Assembly: GCF_937936435.1 (NCBI RefSeq)
Contig: NZ_CALDDG010000025.1
Span: 1-25,032, forward strand
Direction: 5' to 3'
From: an uncultured Sulfuricurvum sp.
GTDB lineage: Bacteria; Campylobacterota; Campylobacteria; Campylobacterales; Sulfurimonadaceae
DNA: 25,032 bases
Under the pieces are notes generated by a model. It saw only the letters and a program-made list of their open reading frames with translations. It made no database searches and was not told where the DNA came from. The translations under genes and the position numbers were made by a program. Below, piece after piece: positions 1 to 7,368 of the stretch; positions within the stretch are counted from its first letter, which is position 1, and each line of letters opens with the position of its first letter.

Positions 1-850
1 CTCGGATTTTGTCGTAGACAGTACCGACGTGCAAACGTTCCATGCAAAAGAACTCTCCGATGCACAGGCGATCCTATCGTCTCTTCAACCGTATTTGTTT
101 GAACTTCAAATGCACCGCTATCTTGAAGAGCTATGGAGAATCCTAAGCATCGGAAACAAAGCGATCGAAGAACATGCTCCGTGGGTAAAAGTCAAAGAAG
201 GACGGATGAACGAAGCGCTTGCAACGGTTGCCTTGGTAGCCAATCTGCTTGCAAAAGCATCGGTCATGCTGCACGCCGTCATGCCAAAAACCACCTCGAC
301 GATTGCCGATGCGCTCGGCTTTACGATTACGACCCAAAGCTATGAAAAGCTTATCCTCAACAACGGCTTGCTAGATACGTTCACGATCAAAAAAATTCCT
401 CCTCTCTTCCCTCGTGTGGAGGAACCGTTGATGCCGGAAGCGCCGAAGGCGATGATTGAAGAGGCTCCGAAAGTTCAGCCGATCAAAACGGAAGAGAAAA
501 AAGAGAGTACGGTGTCGATGGAAGGGCTTATTACAATCGATCAGTTTTTTCAGACATCGATCAAGATCGGAACGGTTTTGGATGCCCAGGAAGTTCCTAA
601 AAGCTCTAAACTCCTGCGTCTTCAGGTGGACTTGGGTGAAGAGTCTCCGCGTCAGATTGTCGCGGGAATCCGTGAATACTACAGTGCAGAATCGCTTGTG
701 GGAACGCAGGTATGCGTTGTTGCCAATCTTAAACCGGCAAAACTGATGGGACTCCTTTCGGAAGGGATGATTCTCGCGGCAAAAGACAGTGAAGGGCTCT
801 GTCTTGTACGCCCTGAGAAACCTCGTGTAAGCGGAAGTTCGGTTGGATGA
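1..850 (+). CDS. metG: Methionyl-tRNA synthetase, C-terminal part (5' end outside window)
   Basis: The reading frame is open from base 2, so the gene enters from the left and only about 282 C-terminal residues are seen. The first part is helical and fits the anticodon-binding region of MetRS. A low-complexity Pro/Glu/Lys linker follows, then from about base 530 a tRNA-binding OB-fold (TRBD) domain with the hallmarks IKIGTVLDAQEVPKSSKLL, QIVAGIREYY, VVANLKPAKLMG and SEGMILAA. This appended domain is the usual dimerising, tRNA-gripping C-terminus of bacterial MetRS. The enzyme charges initiator and elongator tRNA-Met in the cytoplasm. The catalytic HIGH and KMSKS motifs lie outside the window. 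The stop codon overlaps the start of the next gene (ATGA), which implies translational coupling. A free TRBD protein is excluded by the long in-frame helical region. Confidence 0.93.
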   Translation, partial: SDFVVDSTDVQTFHAKELSDAQAILSSLQPYLFELQMHRYLEELWRILSIGNKAIEEHAPWVKVKEGRMNEALATVALVANLLAKASVMLHAVMPKTTSTIADALGFTITTQSYEKLILNNGLLDTFTIKKIPPLFPRVEEPLMPEAPKAMIEEAPKVQPIKTEEKKESTVSMEGLITIDQFFQTSIKIGTVLDAQEVPKSSKLLRLQVDLGEESPRQIVAGIREYYSAESLVGTQVCVVANLKPAKLMGLLSEGMILAAKDSEGLCLVRPEKPRVSGSSVG

Positions 851-1851
851 GACTTGAAAATATCCTTGCACTGACGAAAGGGACTCTACTGAGTGATCCT
901 TCGATCAGTATCTTTGAAAGTGTCGTCTTCGAACCTTCCAAAGTGAAGCGAGGATCGCTTTTCGTCGCCTATAATCCTGAAGAAATTCCCGAAGCGCTCC
1001 AAAACGGTGCATACGGAGTCATGTTCGACAAGCCGACCCAAATGGGAGATCGTGAAGTCGCTTGGATTAAAGTGGCCGAACTCGATAATGCCTTAAAAAA
1101 GCTTCTCCGTTTTTATTTGCTTGAAAAAGAACTTCAAGTCTATGCATGTGACCCGATAACGCTTCATCTGTCACAAATGGTTTCTACCCCATCGAATTTT
1201 TGCAATGTCGAAGGTTCCATGCGCGATGTATGGGAGAAGTTGTGGCCGTTGGAAAAAAAATCGATCGTCCTCTTTTCTCCGGCGCTGACCGATCCGGAAC
1301 TCTTTATTTCCCATTCCCAATTGATTCGAGCCCAGGAAAGTACGATTACGATTATCGAACAAACCCTTTTTGAGACCTCTTTTATCCATAACGACACCTT
1401 TTATGAGCGCCAGATGCTCTCTCCGTTTTTTATCCCGTATCTGGAACATCTTCTTTTTTTCTATACTTTTTTACGTATCCCGTTTCAGATCAAAGGTTTT
1501 AGTAAAATCGGCCATTTCATCCCCGTATTCACCAATTCGCGTTTGGAGTGCAAAGAGTTCGGAACCAGTGAACGGGTTGTCATTTTTGAACCTTATCTCG
1601 AATTGATCGACGAGCAGATCGATTTTCTTGACGCTCAGGCTTCATGGGCAAAGATTATCTATCTTCTCCCCGATTCCATGCGCTCGGCATTGACCATCGG
1701 CGTTGAAAATATCCTTTTTTACCGATATCCCGAAGAGATTATTTCGCTGCTTCAAACCAAAGATTTCCACTTTGCCCTCGTTGCCGGTGTCGACAAAGGG
1801 ATTTTACGCCCTACCCGTTCCTCAATGAAACAACTGGAACTCGATTTTTAG
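847..1851 (+). CDS. Conserved hypothetical protein with MurF-like N-terminal segment
   Basis: This 334-residue protein starts on an ATGA overlap with metG, so it is probably translated from the same message. I do not recognise a full family. Residues about 20-75 (FEPSKVKRGSLFVAY, then NGAYGVMFDKP and VAWIKVAELDNALKKLL) resemble the substrate-binding N-terminal domain of Mur ligases such as MurF, where a 'rkvkpGdlFvAl...A...GA..vv' pattern is typical. There is no GKT-type ATP-binding loop, so it cannot be a working Mur ligase. The rest is aromatic-rich and without recognised motifs. No signal peptide or clear membrane segment is seen. A degenerate Mur-type domain protein specific to Campylobacterota is my best guess; the MurF resemblance is inference from pattern only. 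Confidence 0.75.
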   Translation: MRLENILALTKGTLLSDPSISIFESVVFEPSKVKRGSLFVAYNPEEIPEALQNGAYGVMFDKPTQMGDREVAWIKVAELDNALKKLLRFYLLEKELQVYACDPITLHLSQMVSTPSNFCNVEGSMRDVWEKLWPLEKKSIVLFSPALTDPELFISHSQLIRAQESTITIIEQTLFETSFIHNDTFYERQMLSPFFIPYLEHLLFFYTFLRIPFQIKGFSKIGHFIPVFTNSRLECKEFGTSERVVIFEPYLELIDEQIDFLDAQASWAKIIYLLPDSMRSALTIGVENILFYRYPEEIISLLQTKDFHFALVAGVDKGILRPTRSSMKQLELDF

Positions 1852-1859
1852 GAGACACT

Positions 1860-3008
1860 ATGGACAGACGTACCTTTATAGCGACCGGAGCGAGCGCATC
1901 GGCAGCCTTACTCGTCGGCGGATGTAACCAAAACCACCGTCAGGCGATCGATTATTCCAAACATCCTTCCCAAATCACGGAAAATGCATGCTCGAACAGT
2001 TCCGGAGCACAGAAAAAAGTGACGCTCCGGCTCGCGACCAGCTGGCCGGCCGGATTTCCGATTATGGGAACAGGGATAGAGCGTTTTGCCGAGAGGGTAA
2101 AAGCGGCCAGCGGCGGCACGCTCAATATTAAAATTTATCCTAAAGAGACGCTGGTACCGGCTCTTGCCGTATTCGACGCGGCCAGTTCCGGTGAAATCGA
2201 TGCGTTTCACTCCGGCCCCTATTACTGGAAAGGGAAAAACAGTGCATTTGCCCTCTTTAGCGGGACGCCGTTCGGCCTAACCTCCGAAGAGATCAATTCG
2301 TGGATGCTATTCGGCGGAGGAATGGAGCTATGGCGCGAGATGTACGCGGCACATAACCTCTACCCTTTTTTAGGGGGCAATACGAACGTTCAAATGGGTG
2401 GATGGTTTCGTAAACCGATCAATTCCCTCGCTGATCTGAAAGGTCTGAAAATGCGGATTCCGGGTATCGGTGGGGAAGTAATGTCCCGTCTGGGCGTTAA
2501 TCCCGTTTTATTGGCCGCAGGAGAGATCTATCCGGCATTGGAACGCGGAATGATCGATGCGACCGAATGGGTCGGGCCGGCATTGGACCTTCAGATGGGA
2601 TTTTACAAAGTTGCCAAATATTACTATTCGGGGTGGCATGAGCCCGGTTCGGTTTTGGAACTTACCTTTAACAAGCAGGTATGGGAAAAGCTCTCACCCG
2701 AGCATCAGGCGATTATCCAGATCGCTTCCGAGGAGATGAATAATCGCATGTCTTTGGAATTCCATGCCAAAAATATCGATGCCTTGCAAGAAATTCAGAA
2801 AATGGGGATTCTGATCAATGCTTTTCCAACAGACGTGAATATCGCAGCTAAAAAAGCGCTGGATGATTATCTTCGCTACGAAAGCGGGCGCAACAGCGCT
2901 TTCAAACGTGTCTACACTACGATGGATGAGTATTTGAAAAAATCGCGTGCATGGAGCAATGTCGGTCTGAACCAGTTTCTCAATGTCCGAGAGGCCGTAT
3001 CGCTCTGA
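1860..3008 (+). CDS. TRAP-type solute-binding lipoprotein (DctP/TakP-like)
   Basis: This 382-residue protein is preceded by a good ribosome site (AGGAG at 1852-1856). The N-terminus MDRRTFIATGASASAALLVG joins a twin-arginine-like motif to a lipobox ending at Cys22, so it is likely exported folded and lipid-anchored. The mature part is a DctP-family periplasmic binding protein: LRLATSWPAGFPIMGTG near the start, DAFHSGPYYWKGK, the conserved LADLKGLKMRIPGIGGEV, then EWVGPALDLQMGFYKVAKYY and a GSVLELTFNK segment. These match the TakP/mannitol-chloroaromatic branch, whose known members bind 2-oxo acids or other carboxylates. No DctQ or DctM membrane subunit lies beside it, so it must work with permease genes elsewhere. 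The ligand cannot be read from the sequence. Its 3' end overlaps the opposing metallopeptidase gene by 29 bp. Confidence 0.9.
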   Translation: MDRRTFIATGASASAALLVGGCNQNHRQAIDYSKHPSQITENACSNSSGAQKKVTLRLATSWPAGFPIMGTGIERFAERVKAASGGTLNIKIYPKETLVPALAVFDAASSGEIDAFHSGPYYWKGKNSAFALFSGTPFGLTSEEINSWMLFGGGMELWREMYAAHNLYPFLGGNTNVQMGGWFRKPINSLADLKGLKMRIPGIGGEVMSRLGVNPVLLAAGEIYPALERGMIDATEWVGPALDLQMGFYKVAKYYYSGWHEPGSVLELTFNKQVWEKLSPEHQAIIQIASEEMNNRMSLEFHAKNIDALQEIQKMGILINAFPTDVNIAAKKALDDYLRYESGRNSAFKRVYTTMDEYLKKSRAWSNVGLNQFLNVREAVSL

Positions 3009-3627
3009 GTTCGGCACGCACTTTTTTATGCTCGGGTAAATACTCTCCCACTAATGCGTGAAAAAGTTTCGAATGGTTCATATGTTTCAAATGGGCCAAT
3101 TCATGCACGATGATATAGTCGATCTGTTCGTAAGTAAGCTGCATCATAAGGGTGTTAAACGTTACGCGTCTGCGTGAATCGCAGCTCCCCCATCGGCGCC
3201 GCATTCTTTTAAAAATGATTTCATCCGGTGCAAGCCCCATTTTTCGAGCATAATAAGAAACACGGGAGGGAATCGTCAGTTGAGCCTCTTTTTTGTAAAA
3301 ATCAAAGTAATATTTTTCAATATTAATGGGATTGTTGCACTGTTGAATTTTTGCGGATAACGCCGGAAAATGGCTCAGTGGAAATATTTCACCGCGGAAC
3401 CGTATACTCTCCCCCAGCGAATATTGCTGTAATGGCTGAGAGGAACGGATGAGGGTCAATTTGCTTCGGATCCATCCCTCGCGCTCTTTTAACAACGTCC
3501 GCACCCGTTTCATATCTTTGAACGGCGTACGGACGCATACCTCCCCTTCATGGGTAATGGTGATATAAGTGTTGCGGTTTCGCGGCCGGTAGTGCAGTGT
3601 TATCGGGGAATTAAAAGCGTCAAACAT
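2980..3627 (-). CDS. YgjP/DUF45 (SprT-like) M48-type zinc metallopeptidase
   Basis: A 215-residue zinc protease-fold protein. It carries the DUF45 signature RMRRRWGSC (residues 141-149) followed by HELAHLKHMNHS (175-186), where His175, Glu176 and His179 form HExxH and His185 is the likely third zinc ligand. The family includes E. coli YgjP; its physiological substrate is not firmly known. I chose the ATG at 3627 rather than the one at 3660, because it overlaps the queC stop in the compact arrangement ATGTTTGA and leaves a normal-length N-terminus. It lies downstream of queC in the same leftward unit. Its 3' end runs 29 bp into the convergent TRAP gene. Confidence 0.88.
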   Translation of the reverse strand: MFDAFNSPITLHYRPRNRNTYITITHEGEVCVRTPFKDMKRVRTLLKEREGWIRSKLTLIRSSQPLQQYSLGESIRFRGEIFPLSHFPALSAKIQQCNNPINIEKYYFDFYKKEAQLTIPSRVSYYARKMGLAPDEIIFKRMRRRWGSCDSRRRVTFNTLMMQLTYEQIDYIIVHELAHLKHMNHSKLFHALVGEYLPEHKKVRAELRAIRPLGH

Positions 3628-4285
3628 ACTCGATCGGATCGGGGATACCGGCCTGTTCAAACCCGCGCAGACGCAAGCGGCAGCTATCGCATACGCCGCA
3701 GGCTTTGTCGTTGTTTTGGTAACAGCTCCAGGTTAAATGAAGCGGCGCCTTTAATGCTATCGATTCCTGAACGATTTGTGATTTTTTCAAATGAACCAGC
3801 GGCATTTCTATCGTTATGTTCGTCGTCTCTCTTGTGCCGAGATTAGCGGCATTTTCAAAAGTGCGGATAAAAGATTCGCGACAGTCGGGATAACCGCTGC
3901 TATCCTCTTCCACAACACCGATTGCTATGGCACTGCATCCCTCTTTTTCGGCAATTGCGGTTGCAATACTCAAAAATATTCCGTTACGAAACGGTACGTA
4001 GGTAATAGGGACACCCGGTTCGATCCCTTCTGTAGGAACGCTGAGGGTGTGATCGGTCAATGCCGATGCCCCGATCGTTTTGAAAAAATCCAGATCGATT
4101 TCGTATTTTTCGGCGACGTTAAGATCGCTGCAAATCGTACGGTATGCTTCGAGTTCTTTTTGTAAAGTCCGCTGACCGTAATTAAAATGGAGTGCTACGA
4201 TCTCATATCCGCGGTTTCGCATGATATACGCTACCAATGTCGAATCCATGCCGCCGCTCATAATACACAGTGCTTTTTTATTCAT
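3620..4285 (-). CDS. queC: 7-cyano-7-deazaguanine synthase QueC
   Basis: QueC converts 7-carboxy-7-deazaguanine to preQ0 with ATP and ammonia, in the pathway to the queuosine tRNA base. The protein has 221 residues, the usual length. The PP-loop ATP pyrophosphatase motif SGGMDS is at residues 10-15. The C-terminal zinc site has four cysteines, Cys188, 196, 199 and 202, in CYQNNDKACGVCDSC. The start has a GAAAGG ribosome site at 4294-4299 and a -10 box TACAAT on the minus strand at 4305-4310, which gives a very short leader. It is followed by the metallopeptidase gene with an 8-bp overlap. Upstream it faces the left end of the mobile element. No residue is missing, so it should be active. Confidence 0.96.
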   Translation of the reverse strand: MNKKALCIMSGGMDSTLVAYIMRNRGYEIVALHFNYGQRTLQKELEAYRTICSDLNVAEKYEIDLDFFKTIGASALTDHTLSVPTEGIEPGVPITYVPFRNGIFLSIATAIAEKEGCSAIAIGVVEEDSSGYPDCRESFIRTFENAANLGTRETTNITIEMPLVHLKKSQIVQESIALKAPLHLTWSCYQNNDKACGVCDSCRLRLRGFEQAGIPDPIEYV

Positions 4286-4300
4286 GATCTTTACCTTTCG

Positions 4301-4338
4301 TGAGATTGTACCAACGCTAGCCTTATGCTACAATCTCA
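4301..4338. promoter_or_regulatory. Symmetric divergent promoter region at queC, with relic ybeY -10 box
   Basis: A perfect 10-bp inverted repeat, TGAGATTGTA (4301-4310) and TACAATCTCA (4329-4338), frames 18 bp. Read leftward, TACAAT (4305-4310) is the queC -10 box with a TTGTAG hexamer 17 bp upstream. Read rightward, TACAAT (4329-4334) is an equivalent -10 box that now points into the mobile element, where no + strand gene follows. An identical copy stands in front of ybeY at 12925-12930. I infer that in the empty site the two genes shared one compact divergent promoter region and that integration split it. Confidence 0.6.
4322..4334 (+). repeat. attL: 13-bp direct repeat at left end of mobile element
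   Basis: CTTATGCTACAAT occurs here and, exactly and in the same orientation, at 12918-12930. The copies bracket the integrase-to-cargo region. The integrase gene ends only about 70 bp inside this copy, the usual position for an integrase next to its attachment site. A chance 13-bp match within two such short flanks is unlikely, though part of the shared sequence is a promoter -10 element. Confidence 0.7.
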
Positions 4339-4368
4339 TCGAATGCCCTATTATAGACACTTTCAGAG

Positions 4369-4383
4369 CCTATTTTTGATAGG
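4369..4383 (-). terminator. Small hairpin downstream of the integrase gene
   Basis: CCTAT (4369-4373) and ATAGG (4379-4383) can pair around a five-base loop, about 20 bp past the integrase stop. On the minus strand no U-run follows, so it is a weak terminator candidate. A similar CCTA/TAGG hairpin lies at 12863-12873 near the right end, so an attachment-site role is equally possible. Confidence 0.25.
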
Positions 4384-4416
4384 GTTGCCAAATAGTTGCC
4401 ACGCTTATATGGCAAT
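4384..4416. repeat. Arm-type GTTGCCA repeats, left end
   Basis: GTTGCCA occurs at 4384-4390 and 4395-4401, with an inverted copy TGGCAA at 4410-4415. The matching block at the right end holds the longer shared words TTGCCACG and ATATGGCAA. Repeats just inside both ends fit arm-type binding sites of a tyrosine integrase. Confidence 0.55.
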
Positions 4417-5478
4417 ATTGTTGACCTTTGTAGCATCTACCCTTAACTTTCCAGTGTAGTGATTGCGATTAACGCGATCATCTACGTGCCCCATGATGTC
4501 TAAAATCCAGTCGGTAGGATAACCGTACTCTTTCAAAATTGTATTGAATGAGCGTCTTAAATCATGGACAGTTCCACGTCTTAAATTGTTATCGGACAAC
4601 AGTCTTTTAAATCTAAAATTCATAGTTTGCGAACCGTAATAGCTGTTTCCAGATTGATTGATAAAAACGAACTCTTTTAGACCGCTGTACATTCTTTGTT
4701 TTAGCAATGCTTCTTTGCACTGTTTAAACATCGGAATGAATCTAATCTTGCGTGACTTCGTTTCATCTTCAACGCCTCTTACAATTCGTGAATCAACACG
4801 TATTACCTCTTTTTCAAAGTCAATATCATCCCATTTTAGACCGACAAGCTCCGATCCTCTCATGCCAGTGAAAAAAGCAATTTGAATATAGTTTTTCAAC
4901 TGCCCTTTTGCAGATTCAAGAATCTTTTTTATCTCCTCTTCAGTGTAGTACACACGCTCTACTACCAAATGTTTTTTCGGTAGTTTTACGAGTGCTACGG
5001 GATTTTTTCTGATGATGTCGTCATTCATAGCCGTTTGCAGTACGATATTCAAATACGCGCGATACGTGGAAACTGTTTGAGGCGAAAGCCCACTTTCCCG
5101 TTGCCATTTCATAACGTGCGTAGTTTTAATATCAGTTAATAAAAACTCTCCAAACTTCTTTGAATCGATCATCTTGAAATCACAAATAAGTCTAAACGTC
5201 TTTTTAATACGCTCATGCACGTATCGCCTTCTATTCTCGCTTGTAAGATCAAGAACCATCATCCCATACTCTCGTAATGTAAGATCGCTGTAATCTTCTT
5301 TTTTGGGTTGGTATTTTTCCTCAAATAACTCGCGGTACTCGGTATCGAAGTTTTTTTCATACCATTTTAAAAGCCGTTTATCTGCTTTTTTTCCAGTAGA
5401 AATTCGCTTACGTTTACCGAACATATCGCTGTCTAATGTAATAATGCCATGCTGATTTGCATAAACTCGACGTATCAT
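4405..5478 (-). CDS. Tyrosine recombinase/integrase
   Basis: This 357-residue phage-type integrase has an N-terminal arm-binding region (about 1-65), a core-binding SAM-like domain (about 66-165) and a C-terminal catalytic domain. The catalytic set is complete: Arg207 in TGMRGSEL, a Lys at about 241-244 in KSRKIRF, His305 and Arg308 in HDLRRSF, His331 in IMGHVDD and the nucleophile Tyr341 in NRNHYTG. It has an excellent ribosome site, AAGGAG at 5485-5490, six bases before ATG. It is the last gene of the ssb-rep-xis-int order and ends about 70 bp from attL, as expected for the enzyme that inserts and excises this element. It looks intact. Confidence 0.95.
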   Translation of the reverse strand: MIRRVYANQHGIITLDSDMFGKRKRISTGKKADKRLLKWYEKNFDTEYRELFEEKYQPKKEDYSDLTLREYGMMVLDLTSENRRRYVHERIKKTFRLICDFKMIDSKKFGEFLLTDIKTTHVMKWQRESGLSPQTVSTYRAYLNIVLQTAMNDDIIRKNPVALVKLPKKHLVVERVYYTEEEIKKILESAKGQLKNYIQIAFFTGMRGSELVGLKWDDIDFEKEVIRVDSRIVRGVEDETKSRKIRFIPMFKQCKEALLKQRMYSGLKEFVFINQSGNSYYGSQTMNFRFKRLLSDNNLRRGTVHDLRRSFNTILKEYGYPTDWILDIMGHVDDRVNRNHYTGKLRVDATKVNNIAI

Positions 5479-5524
5479 AGATTTCTCCTTGATTCGTCGG
5501 ACACTGACGGAGAGAATTTTACAG

Positions 5525-5767
5525 CTAAAATGCTTTTATTTTGACTATCGGCAATGATTTTATATTGATATACCATAGCTTTCCCCGCTTCACAAAATCC
5601 TCAGGATTGAGATTGTTATAGCACCATTTACGCAATCCGTCGATCGTTTTGTATCCGCACTCTGTGGCAAATTCCCGTGTGATCGGATACCACGTTGGCA
5701 ATGATCGATGAAGGGTTAAAATAATGTCGAGCTTCTCATTCAGCTCTTGGAATTTTTCATCAAGCAT
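5525..5767 (-). CDS. Small excisionase-like winged-helix protein
   Basis: An 80-residue protein between Rep and integrase. After a helical N-terminus (ELNEKLDIILTLHRSL) it has WYPITREFATECGYKTIDGL, then KWCYNNLNPEDFVKRGKLWY and a short strand. This fits the small winged-helix DNA-binding proteins found next to integrases, which choose a helix-turn-helix by 'a-T-E-xx-G-x' and end in a beta hairpin with an aromatic wing. By position and size it is probably the recombination directionality factor or a regulator of the element. Its ribosome site (AAGGGGAA) overlaps the Rep stop region; the gap to Rep is 9 bp, so the two are likely co-translated. No closer identification is possible by eye. Confidence 0.7.
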   Translation of the reverse strand: MLDEKFQELNEKLDIILTLHRSLPTWYPITREFATECGYKTIDGLRKWCYNNLNPEDFVKRGKLWYINIKSLPIVKIKAF

Positions 5768-5776
5768 TTGTTCCCC

Positions 5777-7081
5777 TTAAAATACATCAGGGATCAGCTT
5801 CCGCCGTTGCATCTCATTAGTCAGGGCGATGTAGCGATACGACAAGTCATCATATAGTGGTGAATCCTGATCCAGTCCGTCCATCTCGATTGAGAGTCTT
5901 GTATCCAGATTCCATAATCCCTCATCACTGTATTGTTTTAGTTCCTCTTCGAATGTCGGCTCGACGGTATGATCCTCGTGCAGATTTTTAATGTTCTGTC
6001 GCAGATCAAATTCCGCTTTGGCTCTTTGAAGTACATCAAGAAAGAAAAGCAAGGTTGGATCATTGCCATGTACCAGTAACCGTGTGATGACCTTTTTCAT
6101 TGTTTTCTCTGCATCTTGCAGGGAGTATCGGAAACTGATCTTCTCGATCTTCTCCAACGGTGTATCAATCTGCATAAACTCCGTAATGTCATAGTGGTAC
6201 TTAATATAATTCCAGATTGGTGAAGTGTTTGCCCGTTTGCGATTGGATGAATTCAGAGCCTTTTCGCTGATACTCTCAGGATCAATCAATCGAATCTGAT
6301 CGCAAGCGTTTTTAAACAGCACTTTGGCACGTTTAAGGGCATCATCAATAGTATCAATACCGTATTGCTTTAAATACTCTCTATGCATTTCAAATTCAAC
6401 GTTAAAGATTGGTTGCTCCAAGTCCATTCCGTGAATCCCGAAATGGTTGTGCATGATCTCCCGTTTGATTGATGATGCGGTTGTCAGCTCTTTATGCTTG
6501 TTGTAGATACGGAGTAAGAACGGTTTCTTACCGACATTGTACGTCTCTAACTCATATCCGCTTGATCGTTCTCCGATGTTGGCAGAGTGGTTTTGCTTCT
6601 TTGAGAGGATCATCTCTTTACGCAGATAGTTAAAATCGTGTTGGATAAACATATTCAGATCGATCCGAGTGATAGGGAATACTCCCATCGTGAATTCAGC
6701 TAAGAATTTCTTGTTAACGTACTCTATAAGCGATTTTAAGCCCAGAGTATAGATTCCTATAGCATTGAGCTGTATTCGTATGTTATGAATGTTCATAGCC
6801 TTCTCAGGGTCTTTAAAACCTGATCTAAAAAACTCATGGTTAAACCAGTGAAATCCGTCTCTACCCATACCGCTATAAACCACATCAATTCCGTTAATGT
6901 TTACGATGATGTCATTATCAGTGTACTGATAGTTAAGAGATTTAAAATAGGCTTTCTTATCTTCGATTTGATTAATGATGTCCTCATATAACCGATCATA
7001 GAAAGCACCGCTTTGTGCAAAGTAATAGAGGGTATCAATACCGCTTGCATAGGGTATTTTTTCGGCATTAGAATATTGCAT
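5777..7081 (-). CDS. Rolling-circle replication initiator (Rep_trans/replication initiation factor type)
   Basis: The protein has 434 residues. It resembles the replication initiation factor family (Pfam Rep_trans) of rolling-circle plasmids and filamentous-phage-like elements. The motifs are TRIDLNMF (residues 138-145), the conserved core KPFLLRIYNKHKEL with Tyr193 in the R-x-Y-x-K pattern, and FNVEFEMHREYLKQYG (226-241), which matches the family's 'RxE..' strand. Such proteins nick the double-strand origin and stay covalently attached. The C-terminal third (about 300-434) is helical and unassigned. An AAGGA ribosome site lies at 7089-7093 and a small palindrome (GACGT-TTA-ACGTC, 7096-7108) stands just upstream of it, a possible control point. 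The origin-like hairpins lie in the adjoining gap. The catalytic residue is inferred from pattern, not alignment. Confidence 0.82.
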   Translation of the reverse strand: MQYSNAEKIPYASGIDTLYYFAQSGAFYDRLYEDIINQIEDKKAYFKSLNYQYTDNDIIVNINGIDVVYSGMGRDGFHWFNHEFFRSGFKDPEKAMNIHNIRIQLNAIGIYTLGLKSLIEYVNKKFLAEFTMGVFPITRIDLNMFIQHDFNYLRKEMILSKKQNHSANIGERSSGYELETYNVGKKPFLLRIYNKHKELTTASSIKREIMHNHFGIHGMDLEQPIFNVEFEMHREYLKQYGIDTIDDALKRAKVLFKNACDQIRLIDPESISEKALNSSNRKRANTSPIWNYIKYHYDITEFMQIDTPLEKIEKISFRYSLQDAEKTMKKVITRLLVHGNDPTLLFFLDVLQRAKAEFDLRQNIKNLHEDHTVEPTFEEELKQYSDEGLWNLDTRLSIEMDGLDQDSPLYDDLSYRYIALTNEMQRRKLIPDVF

Positions 7082-7095
7082 GCTATTTTCCTTTC

Positions 7096-7108
7096 GACGT
7101 TTAACGTC
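7096..7108. promoter_or_regulatory. Palindrome before the rep ribosome site
   Basis: GACGT, three bases, then ACGTC, immediately upstream of the AAGGA ribosome site of rep. In the rep transcript it could fold next to the start or, as DNA, bind a regulator. The function is inferred only from position. Confidence 0.35.
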
Positions 7109-7156
7109 CTTTTTTATTTGGTAATTTGTTATTGGGAGAATGTTATTTGACTTATG

Positions 7157-7359
7157 TCAGGGGGTGTTACTAGAACCCCCTGAGCTTAAAGTGCTTCGCT
7201 CGGATAGCCCGTACCAAGTACGGGCACCCGTCCGAGCCAAAGCACTTATTGTTTTGGATTGTTGCTATATCAATGCTCTTAGCTTCCTCTTCGCCTGCTA
7301 AGGCGCAGTGCTCATCGTGACGCACAAGCGTTGTCAATCGCAATGGCGTAACCATTGCG
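7157..7359. other. Hairpin-rich replication-origin-like region
   Basis: The roughly 290-bp gap between rep and the ssb-like gene holds several strong inverted repeats. They are: a perfect 9-bp stem TCAGGGGGT/ACCCCCTGA (7157-7165, 7175-7183); a three-part cruciform at 7189-7247 with stems AAGTGCTT/AAGCACTT, GCTCGGA/TCCGAGC and GCCCGTA/TACGGGC; CGCCT/AGGCG (7292-7296, 7301-7305); and CGCAATGG/CCATTGCG (7339-7346, 7352-7359). None is followed by a U-run on the minus strand. Clustered hairpins beside a Rep gene are typical of double- and single-strand origins of rolling-circle replicons and of the intergenic region of filamentous phages. The nick site itself cannot be named from this sequence. 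I see no credible gene here. Confidence 0.6.
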
Positions 7360-7368
7360 CTTTCTTTG

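Noticed and set aside
1908..2210. Antisense open frames within the TRAP, queC, hisB and kdsC genes
   Set aside because: They are shadows of well-supported genes in other frames, with no ribosome sites or family patterns.
4286..4404. tRNA gene as integration target
   Set aside because: Neither flank folds into a tRNA; the target is the intergenic promoter between queC and ybeY.
7157..7359. CRISPR array or set of terminators
   Set aside because: There are no regularly spaced direct repeats, and the hairpins lack U-runs on the transcribed strand.
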